Below are positions 54,649 to 64,000 of a DNA stretch of 64,000 nucleotides, piece by piece; within the stretch, counting starts at the first letter, position 1, and each line of letters starts with the position of its first letter. This stretch comes from Acanthococcus lagerstroemiae (lineage: Eukaryota > Arthropoda > Insecta > Hemiptera > Eriococcidae). The stretch is taken from contig CM063113.1 in NCBI GenBank assembly GCA_031841125.1, forward strand, positions 33,811,312-33,875,311. The letters are read 5' to 3'. A program made the translations under genes and the position numbers. The notes under the pieces are model-generated. The model saw only the letters and a program-made list of their open reading frames with translations, did no database searches and had not been told where the DNA came from.

Positions 54649-54873
54649 TTTACATTGTACCAACATATTCTTACTTGCAAAATTCTATATCAAAAACAAT
54701 AAATTTAGTCAGCAGGAATAAAAACCATTACAGAAATAGTAAAATCTGGCGATTCTTCCAACAATTTTGACATTGAGTATTGATGACATGATTCTGTTAG
54801 GCAGTGAAACTTGGGTTCTAGTTTGGCCTCGACGCGACTTGCAACATGGCTCAGTTAAAGAAATTTTACAAAC

Positions 54874-55128
54874 AGAAACGAAACTTGACTTTCAGTTTGG
54901 GGGGGGGGGGGAGTTGGATAAGGAAAATTTGCCGACTAATTTTTTTTTCAACTAAAAATTCGCCGACAGAATTTTTTTAAATTTGCCGATTTTTTAATTA
55001 AAATATTTTTCAGTATTGAAAATAAAATAATAATAAACAAACAAACAAACGAACGAACAAACATTCTTAGAAAATTAAGAATTCAAATGAACAGTTTCAA
55101 AATTTGCCAACTGCCAAATTATTGAAGG
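54874..55128 (+). repeat. Dispersed repeat Y, copy 1
   Basis: From GAAACGAAACTTGACTTTC to CTGCCAAATTATTG it matches 57735-57980 in order and orientation, including AAATTTGCCGATTTTTTAAT and AATTCAAATGAACAGTTTC. A G-run (54899-54911) replaces a shorter one in the other copy. No ORF. Confidence 0.85.
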
Positions 55129-55396
55129 CAGGGACGTACCGATAAGGACGCAGGGGGCAACGGGAAAATTTACCATTTCAGTCAGGCGAGTTGAAAAAAT
55201 CTAACAAGTAAAGATTTTTTTTTTTTTGCTTTGATATTTGGGAATTGAGTTGAGAGGTTGGGAAAACCCAACAAGTCAAAAGGTTTTTCTTCTTTTGCAT
55301 TGATACTTGGGAATTTTGAGTTAAGTCAATTGGGACTTTCACAATTTTTACCCCCTCCCCCCCTCCCCTCAAGAAAAACTATTCGTTACGTACCTG
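55129..55396. repeat. Possible hAT-like MITE
   Basis: The ends resemble an inverted repeat (CAGGGACGTACCGA, and CAGGTACGTAACGA read inward from 55396), but no matching 8-bp flanks are found. Inside, a ~65-bp unit is tandemly repeated (AACAAGTAAAG.../AACAAGTCAAAAGG..., 55200-55325). Confidence 0.4.
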
Positions 55397-57734
55397 GACT
55401 CTAGAACTCAGAATGGGATCCCAAAGTGGATAGATTATCGACGTTAATTACGGACCTAAGGTAGTTGAATTCGAACATGCGCTAAATTTTGAATTTGATT
55501 CAAGCTTAAAAGACCCCATTAATCAAAATGGACAAGCACTAATTAGTTTTTACGAATCGAGTAGACTATTGAAGTGAAGAGTTCTTACGATCTTAAATTC
55601 AAATTAACAGACTGTTTTTGAGAATGCTAAAGATCGTTAATTCATTTTCATCATTATAAACATCCCAATCTCTTGAGAAAGGGTTAAATTGTCAAATGCC
55701 GAATTTTCAAAAGCAGCATATATGATTTTATAAAAAAATGATTGAACTATCGAAGTGAAAGTTGTTTTATTTCCACTTTCTTGTTTGAGGTGGGGGGGGG
55801 GCTGTTACAAATTTAGTAATGACCCTTGGACCTTTGATTGGACTTCATCATTCTTAGTAAATGGCAGTTTCTGCGAGTAATGTTGAAGAAAAAATTTATT
55901 AAAGCTTGCATCTTTACGAGCCAACATTTGAAGTCTAAAGATTGACAAAAATTAATTGACGTTGAAAACCCAAGTAATCTATTGAAAGAGCGACTATTGT
56001 AGTTCCGAATTTTGGTTCAATTTCATAGTTTTTGATTTTTAAAGACTTGAATGTTCCCCTCATATGTAATAACTCATACTTGGATAATTTTGAAATTTTT
56101 CCACCAATTTGAATGTGGCCAATTTGATGGTTATGAAAATGTTTAAAGATTAAATCAAGTTCGTTCAATTTCGACTCTCATTTTGGTGTTCGGGGCCTAC
56201 CCGAGAGTCAATATCGAAAATTTATCGCGTTAATGGAATTTCCAAATTAGGCGACCTCTCCTCTCCCCTTCCCCATTTCGATATTTGATTCGGTTACCGG
56301 GAAGTCAATTTTAATCACGTCTGGAGACCTGTTTTGGCTTTTGAAGCCTAAATCGGGAATCCAAGAGGAATCTGATGAAATTTTCGAATTTAGCAACCCA
56401 AAAGATTCGAATACTTTATTCGATTTCCAAAAAATCAATTTTGAATTTTGGGGCCCAAATCGCAGTTTAATAAGAAAGCTCGTAGAAGCTTTCGAATTCA
56501 GCGATGCGGAAAACTGCTTCTATTTTGATTCGTTACTCAATTTTCCAAGAATAGAGGACTCTAAAAGTCATTTCAGGGTGTAAAGAAGAATCTTCTGGTG
56601 AAATTTTCGAAATCAACGACCTAAAACTTCTATTTTAGTGATCTTTCCATAAAATTTCAAGTTTAGCTCTAGTCTTGCTTAATGGGAGGGATTTTTTTTT
56701 ACCGAAAAAGAAACGAGACCTTGCCGTCAGAGATGCCGAATTAAGGGAAAAACTTTCATTTTTTCCCCATTCCGAATGGGCTCATCTTCATTCTTGGCGG
56801 GAAAAAAAAAAAAAAAAAAAAAGAAAATGAGAGTGAATGCATTCCTCCATTCAGCATCTCTACTTGCCTTTTGAAGACCCCAGTTTGTCCTACGTCGATC
56901 GGACTTTGGAATAAAAATGGGTGTGGGGAGTATCATTTTACAGTTTGTATAAAAATTAACGATTAGTGTTCTTATTCACTAACAAGGCCGGATTTACCTG
57001 ACTGGCCGCTATATGCTAATTTTTTTACCGCCCCCAAAAATATACGTAAAATAAATCTCACTTTATTCATTTTCAATTTTTCATCCCCCAAGCACTTACA
57101 TTTACTCACATGAGCATACTCTAATCTGAAAGGGTAAGCTGGAAGGATGTTAGAAATACTTGAGAGGAACACACAACTTCCTTTACGTATTAAGATGGTC
57201 GTTGTTTACTCTTGGTGATATTTCTTTCTGAATTTCCTCTGATTCGTCTCCTAAGTTGGTTCCAATAGAATAAAAAAAAAACAAACAAAAAAAAACCTAC
57301 GAAGTTTCAGGTTAGTCGGATGAGAGGAATCCGTGCCACAAGCTCCCTTTCGTTCTTATGGAAAAACACATGGAGTTTGACTTTTGTTTCAGACTGAATT
57401 GCCCTCCTATATTCACCAGGACGAAAACCCGTAAATTGAACAATAGAACATTTGCTATCGAATCCAGCTTGTGACACTGGAAAATAAGTCTTTCGCTTTC
57501 AACTTTTAGAATTTAATAAAATGTTCAACTTTCTCAAATTTTAGGCTCTAGGTCAAACAGAAAATCTAGTAACAATAGAATAGTCATTGAAATCCGAAAT
57601 TCAACGTTTGCCGACTTTTAGATTTTCGAAATGTCTTCCATATTTCAGTTTTGTTTCCACCGTTCAGATAACGTTCGATACTCAGCTTGAAACCTACCTT
57701 CGGCTTTTGACTAACTAGTCTCTGACAGGAGTCC
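55397..57734. other. Non-coding stretch
   Basis: AT-rich, no gene. G-run near 55791-55801 and A-run at 56804-56822. GGCCGGATTTACC at 56986 resembles a hAT terminus, but no partner was found. Confidence 0.4.
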
Positions 57735-58027
57735 AGGTTTCAGAAACGAAATTTGACTTTCCGTTTGGGGAGGTAGAGAAGAAAAATTTGTCGACAAACA
57801 TTTTTTTAAACTAAAAATTCGCTGATAAAATTTTTAAAAAATTATAAATTTGCCGATTTTTTAATCGAAATATTTTTTAATTCAAAAAGAAAAAAGAAAA
57901 AAAAACAAACAAACAGACAGTCATCAAAAATGAAAAATTCAAATGAACAGTTTCTAAATTTGCCGACTGCCAAATTATTGGGGGGAGGGGGGTCAACCCC
58001 CCACACCCCCTATAGTTTCGCCCCTGC
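57735..58027 (+). repeat. Dispersed repeat Y, copy 2
   Basis: Second copy of 54874-55128, about 80% identical. It continues into a G-rich then C-rich tail (GGGGAGGGGGGTCAACCCCCC) and ends CCCTATAGTTTCGCCCCTG, a terminus type common in non-autonomous hAT elements. A matching left end is not evident. Confidence 0.75.
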
Positions 58028-58307
58028 TTACAAAGAAACAGTTAATGCTAAAAATTCAGTTTCTACAGCAAAAATTAGGAGAGAAAAATATTTTTCTTCA
58101 TTATTCTGATTCAAGTTGAGGACGTCCGTTATTTTCTACATTTTTGAAAATTGAGTGTGCTACCCACTGATCTTGTTCTTTATTATGAAATAATATTATT
58201 GGAAAATTTTAAATTATACACGATTAACTTTTGCCGAAATCTCCCAAGACGGGTTGCAGCCACCGCGGGAAACGAAGCATGCACAAATTCATCACCAATA
58301 GGGAACA

Positions 58308-59640
58308 TGAACAAACTCTACTCAAAAGTTCAAAAAGGGGAAGTGGAAGGGAGGAAGGTTTACCCACCTCTAAAAATTTTACATTGTAACTGTCACGGAC
58401 TAGCAGGAGAAGCAAGGTTATATGATGTGGAGAAAGCCTTAGAAAAAATCAAATGAGATATAGTAGGAATTTCCGAAATAAGAAGAGGAGGGGAAAAATT
58501 ATGTAAAAGACAAAACGGGAATCTTTTTTACTATTTTGGACAAACAAAAGGGCACAGAGGCGTAGGTTTTTACATCAACAAAAAATGGGAAAATAAGGTA
58601 ATAGGACTCAAAGGGATATCTGAAAGAATAGGGGTCTTAAAACTAGCGATTGACTAGGGGAAAATATTATCATTAAGCCAAGTGTACGCACCCACCAGTG
58701 TAGCAGCTGAAGAAGAGGCGGAAGAATTTTATAACAGGATAGAAGAGACGATAGAAAGAGAAGGGGGTGTCACACAATTGTCATGGGGGACTGGAACGCA
58801 AAGCGGATGCACCCCAGTCTCAAAGCCTGGGTAAATATAAGTGGGGAGAGACTAACGAAAATGGGGAACGGACTAATGAATCTGGCCTGGGGGCAAAATC
58901 TAAAATTAGCAAACACGTTCATGGACTCACCGCAGAAAAGAAGATGGACGTGGCACTCTCCAGATAATAAAATAGTGGGGGAAATTGACCATCTCCTGAT
59001 AAACGATGTAAGGGTTGTCAAAAAACACGAGATATCAAGTAAATTTAGTTTCTCTTCGGATCATAGAATAGCAAGAGCTACAGTGGATATTGCTCTCAAC
59101 TCCAGGAATAGAAAAGATGGGAAACGAGGCACATGGGGGAAGGTTCTCACACCAGTGTATAGGCAGGCAGAGGCGAAAGAAATTCTAAGGAAGAACTTAG
59201 GGAAAATCAGGGCAGAAAATTGCCTCAGTTTGCAAGAGAAATATGACTGGATGGAGAACTGCATCAAGAAGGTGGCAGCACAAACTGGGGAAAGAAAAGC
59301 CAGACCTTTAAGAAATGACAAAATCAGTGAGAGAACCAAAAGGCTCATAAATAAGCGAACGGAGATCAGAAGCAAGGATAGGTTAGACCAGCGAGACCAG
59401 TTAGAACTATGTGAATTGAGGAAACTGATTAGGACGGGGATAAGGAAAGATGTACAAACGTACGACCAGGAGACAATAAAGGAAATAATCGAGGTACGTA
59501 AAGCACTTGCTCAAGGGCAAAACCTATTCCCAGCCATAAAAACGAAGAAATCTAAAGGACAAATTTGTGGAAGGGAGGAAATAGTGAGAGAGGCAACGGG
59601 ATTTTATAAGGAGCCATATACGATAAAAGGAAAGGTGAAG
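58308..59640 (+). pseudogene. RTE-type LINE relic: endonuclease and linker, RT missing
   Basis: N-terminal APE endonuclease: KILHCNCHGLAGEARLYDV, DIVGISEIRRGGEKL (catalytic Glu), GVGFYINKKW and SQVYAPTSVAAEEEAEEFY. It is broken by stop codons at 58454 and 58655 and a frame change near 58765-58782. It continues open from 58783 to 59703 with GDWNAK, NTFMDSPQKRRWTWHSPDNK, GEIDHLL and SSDHRIARA. The basic linker then runs to REATGFYKEPY, just before RT would begin. Usual LINE truncation removes the 5' side; here the 3' side is lost, so a later deletion is likely. It is on the plus strand, unlike most elements here. Confidence 0.85.
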
Positions 59641-59704
59641 GGGACTAGGCTAGGAATCCACATTTCAGTTGCTCATTCCATTCCGTGCAAGAAAAGACAG
59701 TAGC

Positions 59705-61865
59705 TCAATAGGTAAACAGAAATTATTTTATCGACGACTGAATAAGGCGGTGAAGTCCACTTTATGGAACCACAAAATGTCAATTTTATCATTTTAAGAA
59801 TTATGCGATTGAATAACAGCATGGACTCGTACTTTCTAAATTTTGCCTTCAAAGGAGGACGTTTACAACATTTTTTCTTTGCCGAAGTGTGGGGTTTTCA
59901 ATCTATTCATAGATACACCTTGCTACCGCGAAAAGCTAAAAATTGTACCGATTTTTACTGAGACCTGCACTTTTTAGAGATGCCAATTTTTCGAACTCAG
60001 ATAAGACGTCGAGAGCTCACACCCGCAGTTGAGCTTAACTGAGGGTGTTTGAAAAAGTGACTTATGAAGTTTAGCGAGCACAATATGCGTTAACATAACT
60101 TCGATCTACACAGAGTAAGTAATGACGAAAACCATAGAACTACCATCTTCTTCCTCATCTGCAGTGGATTAGTAGAGCGGAACGGATGTTTGGAATCTCA
60201 AATTTATGGTCAGTCTTTCTCTCGTCACCTTTGAGAATTTCTCGCTGCATCAGTTTTTCTCCTCGCCGACCGTTACAGCCCCCAAGTATTCCATTTTGAA
60301 GGCCGTTGAAAGACGCTACCCGTCTATGCGACGCACGAAGAAGTCGCAGTTTCAGGCAGACTGCAACACCCCGCCAATAAAAAGGAAAGAACGAAAGCAG
60401 ATTTTCAAAAACACTTTCGACGGTCTTTTCGTTTCCGTTAAACTCGACTACGCGAATTTCACGATTAAATTTTTTTTATTGCACCGAATAAATAACCTCC
60501 CCAAAAATGTATAGTCGTTTGTTTAAAAATTGTCTGAGAAACTTTTTGTGAATACTTTTTTTTTCGTAATTTTTTTTGTTCGTCCTCGAGACGCGTTTCA
60601 ACTCGTTCAAAACTTTTTTCCTCCCTTTGCTACGCTATTCCTTCTTCTGTTTTCGCACAAATAACTATTGGAGAACGCGGTACACATTGTACAAAGTTTA
60701 GCATGTCTTTTTTTTTTTTACGATATTATACGCGAGTTAAGAAATTCATTTTTAAAAGTTATCAACAGCCAAATAAGCCGAGAAAAAAATCGCATTTAAA
60801 CGAGCACTAGGGAGAAAACGGCGGAAAACAAAAAAGACTTCCTTCGTCTTCGTTAATACGCGAACGAAAATAGTAATAGGGTATTTTATTATCGAAGTTT
60901 CTTCACACAATCTGTGGGGTCCGGGGTGCCGTAGTCTGAGCAAATCTCTCAAAAATTTGAGCAATTTTGAACAGCATTTGACGGAAAATAAATAGGTCGT
61001 CGTCCGCGATACGTTAGGTTCGAAGAAAATCAGTGGAAAAAGAAAAATTCGAGTTAAAAAGGCAGATGATGGTAGCATTGGGGGTAAACGTGCTTAGTGA
61101 TTGCCATACTGGAAGGAAAGCACGATTACTTTCTTCTATGCTGTCCCTCTATCCCTCCTTTTTCTACCTTAACCATACTCTTTACTTTCATTGTCTACTG
61201 TCTACTTATATTTACCCATCCAACCGAATACGTTAAGAACTACGTTCTATCTACACATCCTGGTTACAGCTCTTGAACAGTTCAGAGTATCTACCGATCC
61301 CTGCACAATCATTTGGCATAAATCTGCTTCTCTATAGGACCACGGCTTTGTATAAACAAACCTTCAAACTAGTCCAAACGACCAAAAATAGCTAGAATGG
61401 GTGGTTTTCGAGAAACTAGGAATATTAAGGTAATTGTCCCCCTAATTTTCATAATACTTAGTTTATATGTAGTAGAGAAAATTCATCAACCTTACAAAGC
61501 AGAAGCATATAAACATTTATGGAGGGGATGACTCTTGACCACGACGACAGACATCTTGTCCACGGCACGAAAGCACTGATACCCATGAATATGGATAAAA
61601 CTGCTTCAAGAATTTATTTTTCCAAAGAATTTTTGAAAATTAGGTTACTATCGCATGAGTCAGTGACGACGGTTTGGCACCTGGGTCATATTCAGAGACC
61701 AAAACTGTACCAGTATTGTCACTTGTTTGCTGCAAAATGTACAAAGCACATATCTTTGCACCAGTCAAAAATTGACCAAGACGCTGAACTGAAATCCTAG
61801 TAACAGAACTTTACGCCATCCCTTCTGGAAATGTGAAATCACTGGCAACAAACTGAACTAATTTT
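59705..61865. other. Non-coding stretch
   Basis: No gene or clear repeat recognised. T-runs near 60557-60580 and 60709-60719. Short open frames show no domain. Confidence 0.4.
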
Positions 61866-61879
61866 TTTGAATAATAATG

Positions 61880-62056
61880 TGGTCGTGTCTTGTCGTCTCA
61901 TGTCATCTCGCATCATCTTGTCTTGTGTGATACCATGTTCTATCGTGTCGTTTCGTGTTATATCGTATCATGTCGCATTATGTCATGTCACATCGTGTCA
62001 TTTCGTGTCACGTCAGTTTGTGTCATTTCAGGTCATGTTATATCGCATCCTGTAGT
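61880..62056. repeat. Degenerate pentanucleotide repeat (TCRTG-type)
   Basis: Words TCGTG, TCATG, TCTTG and TCACA repeat in a 5-bp register over about 175 bp (for example TGTCGCATTATGTCATGTCA). Confidence 0.85.
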
Positions 62057-62339
62057 GTGTATTCACCGGGTGAATCGTTATATATAAACTAAAAAAATTT
62101 CGAATTTTTGAACGCGACCTTGTTAAAAAGTTGCCTTTGGTGAAAAAAGAAAAATGTGTTTTAAGTTGTTTTTTTTAAATTTGTAAATTTTTCCGGAAGG
62201 ATTTGTTCTTGAAGTGATGTATTATATAGGGCTAAAACTTGAATGTTACACAGCGCCTTAAAAATGCCGGTTACGCAAACTTTTTACGTAAACTTTTTAA
62301 TAGTGTTCATCGCGAACTTAGAATTAGTTCATATACACA

Positions 62340-62571
62340 TTTTGCCTATCAGTGAAATTGAAGACGCTAAAGCACTTACAATATTTTGGCACGTTATAGC
62401 GCCTTCAATATTGCAGATAAGCAAAATTCCCATAGGATTGTAACAGTAGTAATGCGCGAGATCTACAAATGAGTTGTGTACAAATTTTGCCTATCTGCAA
62501 TATTGGAGGCGCTATAAAGTGACAAAATATTGTAAGTGCTTTAGCGTCTTCAATTTCATAGATAGGCAAAA
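62340..62571. repeat. Strong hairpin: two 89-bp inverted arms
   Basis: Arms 62340-62428 and 62483-62571 are complementary at 83 of 89 positions with a 54-nt loop. Each arm begins TTTTGCCTATC and ends with a GATARGCAAAA-type sequence, so the arm ends are themselves mirror-like. A third, partial copy (ATCTCGCATATTGAAGGCGG) lies at 62640. It is either a MITE or a source of hairpin RNA; no ORF. Confidence 0.9.
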
Positions 62572-62639
62572 CGTGAATATTATTTTTTTTTATTACTCTT
62601 AATTAAGAGAACTAAAAAGGTTCTGTGCAAATTTGGCCC

Positions 62640-62904
62640 ATCTCGCATATTGAAGGCGGTAGACTATTAAATAAAAATACTGGTAAAAATCAAAACTTCG
62701 AAAGAAAAGAGGGTATGAGGTGAAGAAATATAACATATAATATGAACAGCAGCCAAATTGAACAAGTTTTATTTTAAATTCAAAGGAAAACAAATAATAA
62801 GGCTGAATTATCCGAAAAAATCTTTTTGAATTCCGAACAATGTTCCCTATTAAATTATTCGGTAAAATGAAACAGTTTTTACCTATTTGAAAAAACAAAA
62901 AACA
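62640..62904. other. AT-rich flank of the second Gypsy relic
   Basis: Starts with the third partial hairpin unit (to about 62675). The rest is AT-rich with no recognised gene. Confidence 0.4.
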
Positions 62905-63420
62905 GAAAAAACATGTAGCTCCAGTGGAACACTATAAAGTGTGATCCAATTCTCTCCATTAGCTTCCTGGCCACTACCTCAGGGTCCTGTGTTGGCATCG
63001 GGTATACTTCAGGCCATTTACTGAAGTAATCGCCTACACACAACACATACTGGTTTCCAGCATCCGAGATCCATTGCGACCCGTTCAAATGGATATACAA
63101 CGTTGTACTTCTGCATCCTCCCGCAAGACTAAGTTTGTGGCCCTTTCACTGTCGCACAAGTGGTGCAGCAGTCTTCCACATCTTCCTTGTATGTCAGGCA
63201 GTGTGAGCGCTCTCGAATCTTCGCTAGGGTTTTTGTGGTGCCCAGATTCCCTCCAGACCCTTGGTCATGCACACCACGTAGGATTTCTGGAACCTTCTTC
63301 TGTGGAATGATGGTCTGCATTCGCACTGTTGTGCCATCTTCCGACTCCCAAGCGCGTACCAGAAGGCCGTCACTAATGCGCAGCGAGTCCCACTGAGCCC
63401 ACAGAGCTTTCAAATCTCGT
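62905..63420 (-). pseudogene. Gypsy integrase relic (second family), truncated
   Basis: Minus-strand reading: a decayed HHCC zinc-binding region (VHDQGSGGNLGTTKTLAKI then CCTTCATVKGP; one expected His is replaced). Next is YPFERVAMD in one frame and SDAGNQYVLCVGDYFSKWPE in another, the start of the rve core with its first catalytic Asp. Homology stops after VPLELH-like sequence near 62905, before the second and third catalytic acids. Frameshifts occur near 63080-63125 and 62940. It belongs to a different Gypsy lineage from 270-9792. Confidence 0.85.
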
Positions 63421-63497
63421 GACTGATCCGAAATTTTTTGCCATGGTGGTCTCTCACCTGCTTGCTTGGCTTGTAGAATCTGACCAACGACTTCACC

Positions 63498-64000
63498 CTA
63501 CAGCTGATCTTTCTTCAATGCATTACTTGACTGCAGCAATGCCCACTTAACGGACGCAAGTTCCTTCTTTTCCAGTCTCTGACAAAACTGGCAGTCGGCA
63601 GGGCATGGTCGCCTCAACAGTCCGTCCGCATTTCCATGGCTTTTGCCTTTCCAGAACTGTATTTTGCAGGAATACTCCTGTAGTTGCTGAAGCCACCTCG
63701 CAATCTGTCCCTTAGGATATGTGAAGGACAGGAGCCACGGTAGTGCCGAATGGTCAGTCCAGAGAATAAATTTCTGGCCATACAGATACTTGTGAAATTG
63801 GCGCAAAGTTTTGACCACAGAAAGGAGCTCTCTCCTAGTGACACAGTAGTTCCGTTCAGGCCGCAAAAGAGATTTGCTGTTGTAGGCAATGACGCACTCA
63901 TTCCCATCTTCCAGTTGGGCAAGTACATGTACACCTCCAATGGCTGTGTCACTGGCGTCTATGTCCACAATAAATGGCTGCTCCGGCTTTGAAAAAGCCA
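63498..64000 (-). pseudogene. Gypsy RNase H relic (second family), runs off the window
   Basis: The RNase H domain of a Gypsy pol: VDIDASDTAIGGV (first catalytic Asp), YNSKSLLRPERNYCVTRREL with the Glu, and ILWTDHSALPWLL with the next Asp. It is followed by RWLQQLQEYSCKIQFWKGKS and HGNADGLLRRPC, the end of RNase H leading to integrase. The open frame starts beyond the right edge, where RT should lie. A two-residue insertion after GGV and a stop at 63498 before the integrase part mark it as decayed. Confidence 0.87.

Noticed and set aside
55129..55396. Firm call of a hAT MITE
   Set aside because: The ends look inverted (CAGGGACGTA/CAGGTACGTA), but the 8-bp flanks do not match, so it is kept only as a low-confidence repeat.

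Overview
This window is eukaryotic and almost certainly insect (arthropod) DNA: AT-rich, intron-dominated and packed with transposable elements. No bacterial genes, operons or CRISPR arrays are present. The only host gene I can support is a member of the dpr family (defective proboscis extension response; two-Ig neuronal surface proteins). Two of its exons lie on the + strand, at 41188-41325 and 48905-49118. Both are flanked by consensus splice sites and share a compatible phase-0 junction. The first-Ig exons and the C-terminal exons are not seen, so much or all of the window is probably intron of this gene; that last step is inference. The species cannot be named from the sequence.

Layout. 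0-10 kb: a complete Gypsy LTR retrotransposon (270-9792, minus strand, 5-bp TSD TGGTA). A hAT transposon with an intron-containing transposase has inserted into its pol gene (1938-6737, 8-bp TSD GCAGTTAC). That hAT carries two smaller inverted-repeat elements of its own. 10-20 kb: mostly unique-looking DNA, a solo LTR, an R1-like LINE relic, a 173-bp tandem duplication and a decayed Gypsy (CsRn1-type) gag-protease. 20-23 kb: a tRNA-derived SINE, then a Tigger/pogo element whose single open ORF keeps its DNA-binding domain but has lost the DDE domain. 25-31 kb: an RTE/CFDP2-like LINE endonuclease relic that appears to be split in two by a 4.16-kb insertion. The insertion holds a Penelope-like fragment, a foldback element and a second solo LTR.

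33-40 kb: a hAT-like foldback element (33847-37911, near-perfect 8-bp TSD) filled with a degenerate minisatellite that switches orientation. A Jockey/CR1-like LINE sits inside its right end, and a second LINE copy sits in a second copy of the surrounding repeat. The two LINE copies keep a 3' hairpin with compensatory stem changes. A further non-autonomous hAT lies at 39993-40899. 41-49 kb: the dpr exons, separated by a 7.6-kb intron holding a foldback element, a SINE and a ~3.9-kb satellite array of about 280-bp monomers with higher-order structure. 50-64 kb: an R1-like LINE 3' end, microsatellites, a direct-repeat pair, an RTE endonuclease relic missing its 3' part, a strong 89-bp-arm hairpin, and a second, different Gypsy pol relic running off the right edge.

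Twelve of the 14 elements I can orient lie on the minus strand, antisense to dpr. This fits selection against sense insertions in a long intron, or a uni-strand piRNA-type locus. All identifications come from reading translations and repeats by eye; no database search was run.
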